Source: Dysgonomonas hofstadii
GTDB taxonomy: Bacteria; Bacteroidota; Bacteroidia; Bacteroidales; Dysgonomonadaceae
Length of the DNA stretch: 64,000 bases
Direction of reading: 5' to 3'
NCBI RefSeq assembly: GCF_014196915.1
Contig: NZ_JACIEP010000010.1
Location: 1-64,000, forward strand
The position numbers and the translations under genes are program-made. Within the stretch, counting starts at the first letter, position 1, and the number at the start of each line of letters is the position of its first letter. The notes below the pieces were generated by a model. It searched no databases, had not been told where the DNA came from, and was given only the letters and a program-made list of their open reading frames with translations. Below, in pieces: positions 1 to 8,570 of the stretch.

Positions 1-93
1 ACAGAGCTTTATTATATGCTCTCCTAAATTTTACTTAACTGGTGGTATACTTTTCAATTATTTTAGTGGACTACTTTTCAATTATATTATACA
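1..93. mobile_element. end of an IS21-like insertion element with tandem repeats
   Basis: Two 24-bp direct repeats lie head to tail at 42-65 and 66-89, both built on GTGG..TACTTTTCAATTA and differing at three positions. Repeated TACTTTTCAATT-type units next to the terminus are typical of IS21-family (istA/istB) elements in Bacteroidetes. The string ends in ..TACA at 93, fitting a 5'-TG..CA-3' type terminus. The E1-like reading frame running from the right breaks off exactly here, its last codons and stop being supplied by this sequence. The transposase genes would lie left of the window, so the family call is inference. Confidence 0.55.
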
Positions 94-833
94 ATCCCTT
101 TATGCATATTCAGATATAAACTGGCAAAATAATCAGCTTTATATTTTTGACTACTTAGAATCTCCTTACTAGGGGCACCAGGTGCTCTGAACGCATTATG
201 TTGTAGAAATTTATCCCCATCATAAAGGTGGATTTCAGATACAGGTGTCTTTGCCACTAAATCCAAGATATATGAACCGGTACCACCAAGTCCAATAATA
301 GCAATTTTTTGCCCTCTAAACTTATTGTTCAGATAGTAAGTATTTGCACGACTGGAGCATGTATCAGCATACTGGAAAACATCATCGTCTGTACTATCAA
401 TAACCTTATAGGTCCGAACTTCAACTGAAGGATCAAGAGATATCGCCGGAGATGATATTATTTCAATATACCTTGTAATCTGTTCATAATAATCCTTATA
501 ACCTTTTGGCGGTTTATTAGAGAAGGAATAATTCATTATTATATCATCTGTTAGTTTCTGATTAGGATTCGCATGACTAATAGCTGATATCGGAGAACCA
601 TCTTTATGGCATGGAAAATCACCCATAAACTGGATAACATGATTACCAGAATACTTTGCAATATTATTGTTTAAAGTAAGCGCAACAATCAGTTTCCCAT
701 ACTTAATACATCTATCTTTATCTACATAAGGTATGTGGTGGGTAATTAGATACCCACCTTTTATTTCAATTTCATACCCTTCATCTTGCAGCCTTTTAAG
801 GTCTGGACTATGATCTATTAGTTGGAGTGACAT
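87..833 (-). pseudogene. E1-like ThiF-family adenylyltransferase, 3'-truncated by an insertion
   Basis: The 248-residue remnant has an N-terminal region of about 170 residues of the sort found in multi-ubiquitin-associated ThiF proteins (probably DUF6791), then the start of a Rossmann fold with the nucleotide-binding GLGGTG motif at residues 181-186, the acidic DGD at 205-207 and an HNAFRAPGA stretch near 212-220. In E1 enzymes this fold adenylates the C-terminus of a ubiquitin-like protein. The frame stops after residue 248, where a full protein would continue for 100 residues or more with the catalytic Cys region, so activity is doubtful. Stop and last codon come from the flanking insertion-like sequence. 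The ATG at 833 overlaps the end of the multi-ubiquitin gene by 26 bp, showing one operon. Confidence 0.75.
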
Positions 834-1470
834 TGAAAATCATTTTATTTTTAACATAAACAATATCTCCTTTATCCATAGAACCCTTAGGATTTTGACG
901 AGGTCCGTTGCTATACTTCACCGGATATGCTATCTGATCGTGATTAATAGACGAAAAAGCCAAAGAAAGTACTTCCTCAAAAGAAATTACGCTCTTTTTC
1001 CATTCCTTTTCATCTCCATTAACACGAATGATATAGCTAGTCGGTTTTGCGACAGTTACGAATCGCTCTTTTCCTGGTCTAGCCAAGTCTACAAGCTCGT
1101 CATCTTCAATAAAGTCATCCTGCCAGCCTTCATCCACTTTGAGGTAAATATCCATGTTTGCAGGAACATCTCCTTTCTCTCGCAATTCAGCACCGGAAAT
1201 CCATTGTTTATATGAAGTGTATTCTACCTCATTTATAAAATAATATAATTTTCGTTGCTTTGTAAAGAACTGTTCGATATCAGGTCTTGCCAGATTTACA
1301 CGAGTTTCGTTCTCTATAAGCTCGTCCTCGAAGGGGCTTTTTATAGCAAGATATAATTCTACTTCAAGCGGAATACCCCCTTGCTTTTTTAGCTCAGCAC
1401 CAGTAATATACTGTTCTGTTGTTTTGAAGGTTTTCCCTTCGATTTTATACACTAATAAATTATTATTCAT
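808..1470 (-). CDS. multi-ubiquitin-like domain protein
   Basis: A 220-residue protein made of three ubiquitin-like (beta-grasp) units. Units 1 and 2 align at a 69-residue spacing: ITGAELKKQGGIPLEVELYL (22-41) against ISGAELREKGDVPANMDIYL (91-110), each followed by ..LARP.. (60-62, 129-131). Unit 3 (about 143-220) is the divergent C-terminal form with GSMDKGDIVYVKNKM near 196-210 and a TNRS tail. This matches the Pfam Multi_ubiq family, found in operons with E1 (ThiF), E2 and JAB-type peptidases described computationally by Iyer, Burroughs and Aravind. The ATG at 1470 was chosen because an upstream alternative start at 1521 would add 17 non-homologous residues. It overlaps the E1-like gene. 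E2 and JAB genes are not in view. Confidence 0.85.
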   Translation of the reverse strand: MNNNLLVYKIEGKTFKTTEQYITGAELKKQGGIPLEVELYLAIKSPFEDELIENETRVNLARPDIEQFFTKQRKLYYFINEVEYTSYKQWISGAELREKGDVPANMDIYLKVDEGWQDDFIEDDELVDLARPGKERFVTVAKPTSYIIRVNGDEKEWKKSVISFEEVLSLAFSSINHDQIAYPVKYSNGPRQNPKGSMDKGDIVYVKNKMIFNVTPTNRS

Positions 1471-1649
1471 TTTGTTTGAATATTTAAATTTGTAAAAAAA
1501 GTTAATTTCAATATAATACACTTGAAATAGTAAATTTATTCTGAATAGATTTATCTATATCTAAAAACATTGAATTTCACTCATTTATAAAATTAAATAT
1601 TCAACATGCCAGCAGCAACTATTGACACTTTAAGTATCTCAAGTTGTGT

Positions 1650-1799
1650 TAAAAGAAAGGAGAGGCTCGGAAATATTTATAAAGTTTGCTACATTTACAT
1701 CGTCACAACATAAAAATTAGCTGAAGAAGTTACCTGAGTGAGGGTTTTCTTCCTTTAGTAAAATTTCTAGCCAGGTTTCTTTTAACCTGGTTTTTTTTT
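1650..1799 (+). ncRNA. candidate structured RNA upstream of XRE/ImmA genes
   Basis: No reading frame on the plus strand feeds the strong intrinsic terminator at 1771-1799, so a short untranslated transcript is suspected. A first hairpin pairs GAAGAA (1723-1728) with TTCTTC (1747-1752), with ACC/GG pairs inside; the second hairpin is the terminator. The 5' end is not defined: TACATTTA at about 1690 is one mismatch from the -7 consensus. It sits between divergent multi-ubiquitin and XRE operons. It could also be the 3' end of something lost by rearrangement. Confidence 0.35.
1771..1799 (+). terminator. intrinsic terminator
   Basis: CCAGGTT (1771-1777) pairs perfectly with AACCTGG (1784-1790) across a 6-nt loop and is followed by nine T (1791-1799). 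It is a strong plus-strand terminator with no upstream coding gene on that strand in the window. Confidence 0.85.
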
Positions 1800-1967
1800 A
1801 TCTCTACAAAGTAAAAATACTTTTTTTTAATATCCAAATAAAAACCAACAAAAAAATGAATACCCTGTTTGTATTCCAAACTACAATATTTATTTAATTG
1901 AACTATAGGTTGTTATAATTATAATTAAAAAAACAAATAATATGACGTTTATTTTGTAAAACATTAT

Positions 1968-1975
1968 TAACTTTG
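1968..1975 (+). promoter_or_regulatory. -7 box of the XRE/ImmA promoter
   Basis: TAACTTTG matches the Bacteroidetes -7 consensus TAnnTTTG. No good -33 TTTG is present at the usual 19-21 nt. It predicts a leader of about 130 nt before the XRE start at 2113. Confidence 0.45.
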
Positions 1976-2027
1976 TGTTGTTAATAAACAAATGTCTTTT
2001 TATTAATAGAGTTAGTAGAGAAAATCA

Positions 2028-2069
2028 AGAAAGGAGGTTTTGAGTTAACTGTTTATGAGATTCTCCTGA
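2028..2069 (+). promoter_or_regulatory. leader with perfect extended Shine-Dalgarno and mini-ORF
   Basis: AGAAAGGAGG at 2028-2037 is a 10-nt perfect complement to the known Bacteroidales 16S rRNA 3' end (CCUCCUUUCU), unusual in a phylum that seldom uses such sites. It lies 75 nt upstream of the XRE start, so it cannot serve that gene directly. Downstream is ATG AGA TTC TCC TGA (2055-2069), a four-codon frame. AGGAG (2033-2037 region) can also pair with CTCCT near 2063-2067. A regulatory leader is inference. Confidence 0.35.
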
Positions 2070-2112
2070 CGCTAATAAAAAAACTATAATTTGAATTTAA
2101 AAAGAGCGACCT

Positions 2113-2433
2113 ATGGAAACAGATTTTTATTATTCTCTATTAGGAGAAAAGATTGCAGTATTGAGGAGCTCTATGAATATTAAACAAGAGGAGCTCGCCG
2201 AGGTTTTGAATATTTCACGACCATCAATGGTAAATATAGAGAAAGGACGTCAACGCCCATCAATCTATATGCTTCAGTTAATCGCTGAATACTTTAGTGT
2301 TGAAATTGAAAGTTTGCTGCCGGATATGCAAAAACGTCCATTAACTCAAATATATGCAATTGGTGCTGATGAGACAATGTTGCAAAGTGCTACAGTCAAT
2401 AGGTTTTTTAAACTTGTTACATCTGGAAAATAA
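2113..2433 (+). CDS. XRE-family helix-turn-helix regulator
   Basis: A 106-residue protein with one HTH_3/Cro-C1 domain at about residues 11-65 (core IKQEELAEVLNISRPSMVNI.. with the usual xGxxRP-like exit), then a short tail. Such proteins bind operator DNA as dimers. It is followed 5 bp later by an ImmA/IrrE metallopeptidase, the classic repressor/protease pair in which the protease cleaves or inactivates the repressor. It is therefore the likely repressor of this small operon and possibly of the divergent multi-ubiquitin operon. Start ATG at 2113; a -7 box lies at 1968. Confidence 0.85.
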   Translation: METDFYYSLLGEKIAVLRSSMNIKQEELAEVLNISRPSMVNIEKGRQRPSIYMLQLIAEYFSVEIESLLPDMQKRPLTQIYAIGADETMLQSATVNRFFKLVTSGK

Positions 2434-2438
2434 TTATT

Positions 2439-2960
2439 ATGGCTATCTTGAAAAGTATTGTAGAAAAAACTAAATCGTTCATTGATAAATATGTTAATGA
2501 ATTGACATTTCTTCCAATTGACATTAAACAAATAATCGAAAGCGAAAAAATATCAGTTAGACCTTACTTTTTTGATAATGACTTATCTGGTATTTTAGTT
2601 TTGGATAATGGGACTAAGACAATTGGGTATGATATGAGCGAGTCAGAGGTCAGACAAAGATTTACTCAAGCGCATGAATTGGGTCATTATGTTTTACATA
2701 GTGCCAAATCTAATGTGTTTATGGATGCTGTTTTATTTAAGAGACAATCCGAAGGTTATACAACACAAGAGGCGCGTATGGAACAGGAAGCTAATTATTT
2801 TGCTGCAAATATATTGATGCCAGAGATGTTAGTTAGGAGAGAAGTAGAATCACTTCATAAAGATTTGCATGATGAAGAAAATGTAAGAGAATTGGCGGAT
2901 CGGTTTCAAGTAAGTTTACCAGCAATGACTTTTAGGTTAATTAATCTTGGGCTGATCTGA
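2439..2960 (+). CDS. ImmA/IrrE-family zinc metallopeptidase
   Basis: A 173-residue cytoplasmic protease-like protein with the zinc motif HELGH at residues 79-83 and the third ligand Glu117 in the EQEANYFAANILMP stretch, both hallmarks of the ImmA/IrrE (peptidase M78) family. Family members cleave the XRE-type repressors of phages, conjugative elements and stress regulons. It starts 5 bp after the XRE gene stop and a strong terminator follows at 3007-3055, so the pair forms a two-gene operon. Length is normal for a stand-alone ImmA protein. Its real target is unknown; the adjacent XRE protein is the obvious candidate. Confidence 0.88.
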   Translation: MAILKSIVEKTKSFIDKYVNELTFLPIDIKQIIESEKISVRPYFFDNDLSGILVLDNGTKTIGYDMSESEVRQRFTQAHELGHYVLHSAKSNVFMDAVLFKRQSEGYTTQEARMEQEANYFAANILMPEMLVRREVESLHKDLHDEENVRELADRFQVSLPAMTFRLINLGLI

Positions 2961-3006
2961 AAAATAATATAATGTAGAAAAATAATTTCTAACCAAACGA
3001 AAACAA

Positions 3007-3055
3007 AAAGCCTATAAATGTAAGACTTCAAAATCTTATCATTTATAGGCTTTTA
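3007..3055 (+). terminator. intrinsic terminator after ImmA gene
   Basis: A 15-bp perfect inverted repeat (AAAAGCCTATAAATG at 3007-3021 with its complement at 3041-3055), extended inward by TAAGA/TCTTA (3022-3026, 3035-3039). A/T runs at both ends let it act in both directions. Confidence 0.85.
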
Positions 3056-3184
3056 AATTAAAACAAACTGTATATATTTGCATTCATATAAATGTAGTAA
3101 TAACCAAGCCATTATGTAGAAATATATGTAGGATATGGCAAAAATCACAAGTATCTACATCTGATATACAGTATATTACTCTTT

Positions 3185-3216
3185 AAAAGGGTTATCTCAA
3201 AAGTAGGACAGCCTCT
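3185..3216 (-). terminator. imperfect terminator after mutB
   Basis: On the minus strand GAGGCTGTCC and AGATAACCC flank a TACTTTTG loop and are followed by TTTT. Pairing has mismatches and wobbles, so this is a weak call. It lies just after the mutB stop codon. Confidence 0.4.
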
Positions 3217-3242
3217 TTCTGATATTATTGTGTCAGCTAATT

Positions 3243-5390
3243 TTATTCAGCCAACAAAATTTGCATTATCTGCACGGCGGCCTTAGTCACCGATGTACCC
3301 GGGCCAAAGATAGCAGCAACACCCGCTTTGTACAGGAAGTCATAGTCTTGTGCAGGAATCACACCACCGGCAATTACGATGATATCTTCACGTCCCAGTT
3401 TCTTCAATTCTGCTATTACCTGTGGTACAAGCGTTTTGTGTCCTGCTGCAAGAGAAGATACTCCAAGCACATTCACGTCGTTTTCTACAGCCTGACGGGC
3501 AGCTTCTTCCGGAGTCTGGAACAATGGTCCCATATCTACGTCAAAACCACAGTCGGCATAACCTGTCGCTACAACTTTTGCACCACGGTCGTGTCCGTCC
3601 TGCCCCATCTTAGCGATCATGATACGTGGCTGACGGCCTTCTTTCTTAGCGAATTCCTCAACAAGCTTCTGAGCTTCGTGGAATGTAGGGTCTTTTTTAC
3701 TTTCTGATGAATACACGCCTGAAATTGTTCTGATTACAGCTTTATAACGTCCTACTATTTCCTCGCAAGCATCGGAGATTTCGCCCAATGTAGCACGAAG
3801 ACGGGCAGCTTCAACAGCAAGTTCGAGTAGGTTACCTTTCTTGGTTTTCACACATTCTGTGATGGCAGCCAATGCTTTTTTCACAGCTTCATTATCTCGT
3901 TTCGATTTCAGATCGTTCAAACGTTCGATCTGCTGGCGGCGAACTTCGGTGTTGTCCACGTCAAGAATATCGATAGGGTCTTCTTTTTCAAGACGGTATT
4001 TGTTGATACCTACAATAGTCTGAGTTCCCGAGTCGATTCTTGCCTGTGTACGTGCGGCAGCTTCTTCTATACGCATTTTAGGAAGACCTGTTTCGATAGC
4101 CTTAGCCATACCACCCAGTTTCTGAACTTCCTGAATCAGATCCCATGCCTTGTGCACAAGCTCGTTAGTCAGTGTTTCCACATAGTAAGAACCTGCCCAA
4201 GGGTCGATTTCCTTAGTGATATATGTTTCTTCCTGAATGTATATCTGAGTATTACGTGCAATACGTGCTGAAAAGTCGGTCGGTAATGCAATAGCCTCAT
4301 CCAGTGCATTGGTGTGCAATGACTGAGTGTGACCAAGTGCGGAAGCCATCGCTTCGATACAGGTACGGCCAACGTTATTGAACGGATCTTGTTCTGTCAG
4401 TGACCATCCCGAAGTCTGGGAGTGAGTACGAAGTGCAAGCGATTTCGGATTTTTTGCTCCGAAACTTTTCACGATCTTCGCCCACAACAGGCGTCCGGCA
4501 CGCATTTTAGCGATCTCCATAAAGTGGTTCATACCGATAGCCCAGAAGAAAGACAGGCGGGGTGCGAAGGCGTCCACATCGATACCGGCGTCGATACCAG
4601 CTTTCAGGTATTCCATACCGTCGGCAAGGGTATAAGCCAACTCGATATCCGCTGTCGCTCCGGCTTCCTGCATGTGGTAACCCGAGATAGAGATAGAGTT
4701 GAACTTCGGCATCTTTTGAGATGTATATTCGAAAATATCAGCAATGATCTTCATCGAAAATTCCGGTGGATAGATATATGTATTACGCACCATGAATTCT
4801 TTCAGGATATCATTCTGTATTGTTCCGGCCATTTCTTCCAGTTTAGCACCTTGCTCAAGACCTGCATTGATGTAGAATGCAAGTACAGGAAGCACAGCGC
4901 CGTTCATTGTCATCGAAACCGACATCTGATTCAATGGAATTCCTTCGAACAATACTTTCATATCTTCTACCGAGCAGATAGATACCCCTGCTTTACCAAC
5001 GTCACCTACTACACGGGGATGGTCGGCGTCGTATCCGCGGTGTGTGGCAAGGTCGAATGCTACGGAAAGACCTTTTTGTCCCGAAGCAAGATTACGACGG
5101 TAGAATGCATTCGATTCGGCTGCGGTAGAGAATCCGGCATACTGACGGATCGTCCACGGACGCATAGCGTACATACCAGAATATGGCCCGCGAAGGAATG
5201 GAGGGATACCCGAAGCATAATTAAGGTGTTCCATACCTTCAAGGTCTTCTTTGGTATAAACAGATTTAACCGGGATCAGTTCGGGAGTCATCCAGTCAGC
5301 CTCTATACCATTATCAGCAGCCCATTTCGCAGCATTTGTAGCTGCAAAACCTGCTTTGTTAATGTCTATATCTTTAAAATTTGGTTTCAT
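3243..5390 (-). CDS. mutB: methylmalonyl-CoA mutase, large (alpha, MutB-type) subunit
   Basis: A 715-residue protein, the usual length for this subunit. It interconverts methylmalonyl-CoA and succinyl-CoA with adenosylcobalamin, used by Bacteroidales to make propionate from succinate. An N-terminal TIM barrel ([29 protein letters not shown] region, about 60-90) binds CoA. The C-terminal B12 domain carries DGHDRG with Asp598, His600 and Gly603, the base-off cobalt ligand motif. The small subunit gene lies 29 bp upstream on the same strand, giving the heterodimer mutA-mutB. Start ATG at 5390. Confidence 0.97.
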   Translation of the reverse strand: MKPNFKDIDINKAGFAATNAAKWAADNGIEADWMTPELIPVKSVYTKEDLEGMEHLNYASGIPPFLRGPYSGMYAMRPWTIRQYAGFSTAAESNAFYRRNLASGQKGLSVAFDLATHRGYDADHPRVVGDVGKAGVSICSVEDMKVLFEGIPLNQMSVSMTMNGAVLPVLAFYINAGLEQGAKLEEMAGTIQNDILKEFMVRNTYIYPPEFSMKIIADIFEYTSQKMPKFNSISISGYHMQEAGATADIELAYTLADGMEYLKAGIDAGIDVDAFAPRLSFFWAIGMNHFMEIAKMRAGRLLWAKIVKSFGAKNPKSLALRTHSQTSGWSLTEQDPFNNVGRTCIEAMASALGHTQSLHTNALDEAIALPTDFSARIARNTQIYIQEETYITKEIDPWAGSYYVETLTNELVHKAWDLIQEVQKLGGMAKAIETGLPKMRIEEAAARTQARIDSGTQTIVGINKYRLEKEDPIDILDVDNTEVRRQQIERLNDLKSKRDNEAVKKALAAITECVKTKKGNLLELAVEAARLRATLGEISDACEEIVGRYKAVIRTISGVYSSESKKDPTFHEAQKLVEEFAKKEGRQPRIMIAKMGQDGHDRGAKVVATGYADCGFDVDMGPLFQTPEEAARQAVENDVNVLGVSSLAAGHKTLVPQVIAELKKLGREDIIVIAGGVIPAQDYDFLYKAGVAAIFGPGTSVTKAAVQIMQILLAE

Positions 5391-5419
5391 TTTTTACTTT
5401 AAATTTTTTAGCTACTTAA

Positions 5420-7306
5420 TTATTCGATTCCCAGTTTAGCATTGAACATCTTTAAAGTTTCAAGGACATTGCTCTTCACATTCACGAAGTGTTCTATTCC
5501 CTGAGCTTTCAGTTCTTCCATAGAAGCCGGAGCACCTGCTACAACAAAATGTGCTTTACCTTGTATAAGCTTGTAAGCTTCCGGTGCATAAGTTGCATAT
5601 TCATCGTCACTCGAACAAAGAACGATGATATCAGCTTTCTTGTCAAATGCAGCTTTCACACCATCTTCTACTGTTTGGAATCCTAAGTTATCGATAACCT
5701 TGTAGCCTGCACAAGCAAAGAAGTTGCTGGAGAATTGTGCACGAGCAAGGCGCATACCCAGATTACCGATAGTAAGCATGAATACTGTAGGAGCGCCATG
5801 TTTTTCGGTAGCCAGACGCATTTCCTCGAATGCCGTTCCTAAGCGGTCTGTAGGAAGAGCCATGTATGGAGCATCTTTTCCACATCCGCACCCGCAAGCT
5901 TCTTTTTCAACGATCTTGCTTTCGGCTTTTTCGGTGAAATTAGGGAATTGATTTGTTCCCAACAGCACTTCACGGCGTGTTGCTAATGCTTTGAAACGGT
6001 TGTCGGCAGATGCTTTTACTGCAGTCTGTACAGTTCCGGCTTTCAATGCATTGTAGAAACCTTTCTCGTCTGTTTCGAGGAATAATTTCCAGGCCTGTTC
6101 GGCGATCGATTTCGTAAGGTTTTCTATATAATATGAACCAGATGAAGGGTCTGTGATCTTATCGAAGTGGCATTCTTCCTTCAACAATAATTGTTGGTTA
6201 CGGGCAATACGTTCCGAGAAGTCATCGGATGTTTTATATGTTTCATCAAACGGACGCACAGTAAGTGAATTAACACCTGCAATAGTTGCAGACATAGCTT
6301 CGGTTTGCGTGCGAAGCAGGTTCACATGGGCGTCATAAATTGTCTTGTTGAATGTTGATGTTTGCGCGTGAGTATATATTTTAGATGCGCAACGGCAAAT
6401 ACCATCTTCTGTTTTGCTCGGGCAGTCGTTAGGACAGATAGGGTTGTAAGCATTTACAATTTCGGCCCATAACCAGCGTGCCGCACGGAATTTGGCGATC
6501 TCCATAAAATAGTTTCCGCCGATACCGAAATTGAACTTAATCTTCTTAGCAACTAAAGTTGGATCGAGTCCTACTTCAACTAATGCACCCAATAACTGGT
6601 TGCCATTAGCCAGAGCATAGCCTAATTCCTGGAAGATGTATGATCCGCCATCGTTCAATGCGTGAGCGTTAACAGCTAATACACGGAAACGGGGTAGGGG
6701 AGCGGCAGCCTTCACTATTTCGGCGGCCTTTTCTACCCAGCCTTCTGCATCACGGCCTTTTTTCAAAAGAGGTTTGAATGGGTCGTAATTTACAGAACCG
6801 AAGCATTTCATAACGTCTGCTCCTGTGCCCTTGATGTATTCAACAAGGATTTTGGTCAGTTCCAATGCTTTACGGTGGCATGTGTTAAAATTTAATTCTA
6901 CGGCTTCGGGATGGATGTCTTTCAACAAAGTCTTGATGTTTTCGGCACTTACATCATCTCCGTCTATTTTAAATCCGATAGAGTTGATGCCTTTGTACAA
7001 TACGTCAAGAGCCTTTGCATTGGCAGCCTTGAAGTCATTAACGCAAATATCCTGACGGATGTACCAGTCATTGTCTTTCTTGGTACCGCGAACGTAAGGA
7101 AATTCGCCCGGAAGTGAATCGGTCGTTTGCAGGCCTGTTGTGTTTTCACTTCTGTAGAAAGGGTTTACATTGAACCCTTCGTTTGTTCTCCAAACAAGTT
7201 TTTTCTCAAAGTCAGCGCCTTTCAGGTCGGCTGTGATCTTCGCCATCCACTCTTCTGTCGAAATAGGTGGAAAGTCAGAAAAAAGCTTTTCTTTTTGATT
7301 AGCCAT
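5420..7306 (-). CDS. mutA: methylmalonyl-CoA mutase, small (beta, MutA-type) subunit
   Basis: A 628-residue homologue of MutB that forms the non-catalytic half of the heterodimer. The C-terminal domain (about 490-628) resembles a B12 domain but lacks the DxHxxG cobalamin ligand, as expected for this subunit. Two cysteine clusters stand out: Cys291, 295, 304 and 306 in an insert after FRAARWLWAEIVNAYNP, and CGCGCG at 471-476 in the interdomain linker. They could bind metal, though nothing in the sequence proves this. It is the first gene of the mutA-mutB operon; a promoter-like site is at 7440-7470. Confidence 0.95.
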   Translation of the reverse strand: MANQKEKLFSDFPPISTEEWMAKITADLKGADFEKKLVWRTNEGFNVNPFYRSENTTGLQTTDSLPGEFPYVRGTKKDNDWYIRQDICVNDFKAANAKALDVLYKGINSIGFKIDGDDVSAENIKTLLKDIHPEAVELNFNTCHRKALELTKILVEYIKGTGADVMKCFGSVNYDPFKPLLKKGRDAEGWVEKAAEIVKAAAPLPRFRVLAVNAHALNDGGSYIFQELGYALANGNQLLGALVEVGLDPTLVAKKIKFNFGIGGNYFMEIAKFRAARWLWAEIVNAYNPICPNDCPSKTEDGICRCASKIYTHAQTSTFNKTIYDAHVNLLRTQTEAMSATIAGVNSLTVRPFDETYKTSDDFSERIARNQQLLLKEECHFDKITDPSSGSYYIENLTKSIAEQAWKLFLETDEKGFYNALKAGTVQTAVKASADNRFKALATRREVLLGTNQFPNFTEKAESKIVEKEACGCGCGKDAPYMALPTDRLGTAFEEMRLATEKHGAPTVFMLTIGNLGMRLARAQFSSNFFACAGYKVIDNLGFQTVEDGVKAAFDKKADIIVLCSSDDEYATYAPEAYKLIQGKAHFVVAGAPASMEELKAQGIEHFVNVKSNVLETLKMFNAKLGIE

Positions 7307-7439
7307 GATTCTTATTAATTGTTTATATATAGGTTATATTGTTGATCCATAATTATTTACAGAATAGCTCTCTATGTCTGTATAAATGGTATTTATAAGT
7401 GCTTATTTTCAAATAGTTATCTTTTTCGAAAATGCACTG

Positions 7440-7470
7440 CAAAAGTAAGTTATTTTGTTTGGTTAGTAAA
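7440..7470 (-). promoter_or_regulatory. promoter for mutA-mutB
   Basis: On the minus strand TTTA, 19 nt, then TACTTTTG (7440-7447), matching the TTTG-N19-TAnnTTTG Bacteroidetes consensus with one mismatch in the -33 box. It predicts a leader of about 125 nt. The rest of the 7307-7638 gap is AT-rich and shows no other clear element. Confidence 0.55.
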
Positions 7471-7638
7471 GTTTTTAAGTATGAAAATTTGTTATATGAT
7501 GAGGTTAATTGTAAATGGTGATGAAATAAATATAAAGAATCTGGCGTTGCATTGTTTTTGTTGTTTTACTGTATGCAACTTTATGGAACATTATAGCATC
7601 ATTTATATAACATATTATCTATTCTTAAAACAAAAACT

Positions 7639-8241
7639 ATGAAAAGGCTGTTTTTTCTTTTATTTCTTGTTCCCTTCATTTGTGGTGGACTTGTATCGTG
7701 TTCGGATGATGATACAAAGGTATTTGATGTGACCATATCTTCTGTAAAGAAAGTATATGATGGATCTTATGTGTTCAGCCCTTATTTTGCAAAACAGGAA
7801 GGCGATAATACATGGAAGCCTTTTGGGTATATTGAAGGTTTCGAGCACGAAGAAGGCTATGAGTATATGCTGAAAGTGAGACAGGAGAAAGTGCATGACG
7901 GAGAGATCGCAGACGCTCCCACTCATAAGCAAATTCTTCTGGAAGTTTTATCAAAAACAAAAAAGGAATCCGAAAATATTCCAATACAAGGGGCTCATGC
8001 ACTCATAGCATCGAAACGTCCGCAAAATACTGCTACGCCATCTTATTACATAAAAATAATGAAAGACTGGGAGGTATATGAAGGTGAAATAGAAGGTTTT
8101 GAATATGAGGAAGGTTACGAATACCGAGTGTATTTAGGTTTGACATTTATGGGGCATGAGGCTGATCCAAAATACAGTTACAGTATTATAGATAGCTTTA
8201 AAAAAGAACAGAAAGATTCGGAAGGATTGCCTGTGGATTGA
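7639..8241 (+). CDS. lipoprotein with two DUF4377-like repeats
   Basis: A 200-residue secreted lipoprotein: hydrophobic signal at residues 2-18 and a lipobox ending at Cys21 (GLVSCSDDD). Two related units follow, marked by IEGFEHEEGYEYMLKVR (about 64-80) and IEGFEYEEGYEYRVYLG (about 152-168); the W..I.GF.YE.GYEY pattern recalls DUF4377, a family of unknown function in secreted bacterial proteins. It is monocistronic between the divergent mutA promoter and a methyltransferase. The duplication suggests a repeat binding protein, but no ligand can be inferred. Confidence 0.7.
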   Translation: MKRLFFLLFLVPFICGGLVSCSDDDTKVFDVTISSVKKVYDGSYVFSPYFAKQEGDNTWKPFGYIEGFEHEEGYEYMLKVRQEKVHDGEIADAPTHKQILLEVLSKTKKESENIPIQGAHALIASKRPQNTATPSYYIKIMKDWEVYEGEIEGFEYEEGYEYRVYLGLTFMGHEADPKYSYSIIDSFKKEQKDSEGLPVD

Positions 8242-8324
8242 CGTTTACGGGAAAATGTTATAGTATTTCCGGTAGTCAGAATATTTTTTTTACTTTGGTT
8301 GCCGGAAATAGAAAAATAGGGAAT

Positions 8325-8358
8325 TTTGTTATTTAATCGATAAAATAAATTATCTTTG
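8325..8358 (+). promoter_or_regulatory. promoter upstream of structured leader
   Basis: TTTG at 8325-8328 and an exact -7 box TATCTTTG at 8351-8358, spaced by 22 nt. Transcription would start near 8365, about 205 nt before the methyltransferase start. Confidence 0.55.
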
Positions 8359-8411
8359 CCCCTGAAATACAATTTATGACTACAAAAGTTAAGAATATAT
8401 TGGTGAAGTAA

Positions 8412-8486
8412 ATAATTTGATTCCTGTATAGGAAACAAATTATCCCTCCGTTTATCCCGAACAATAAATTTTGTTCGTGGTTTTTT
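8412..8486 (+). promoter_or_regulatory. two-hairpin leader with terminator-like second stem
   Basis: Hairpin 1 pairs ATAATTTG (8412-8419) with CAAATTAT (8436-8443) and, inside, TTCC (8421-8424) with GGAA (8431-8434). Hairpin 2 pairs CGAACAA (8458-8464) with TTGTTCG (8471-8477) and is followed by TGGTTTTTT. This lies between a good promoter and the methyltransferase gene, so it could be a premature terminator (attenuator or riboswitch-like) or end a short RNA of about 120 nt. No known riboswitch class was recognised. Confidence 0.4.
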
Positions 8487-8570
8487 ATATCCAAATATCA
8501 ATAAATTTAACAACTGAATATTTCATATGCCGGCTGGGCATGTGCAATAATCATAAATAGTATTACAACA

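Noticed and set aside
895-1215. A plus-strand 106-codon frame opposite the multi-ubiquitin gene
   Set aside because: Shadow frame; the minus-strand gene shows clear repeated domains.
4422-5402. A long open frame (326 codons) on the plus strand opposite mutB
   Set aside because: It is a shadow of a strongly conserved gene, has no recognisable domain, and no promoter or start context.
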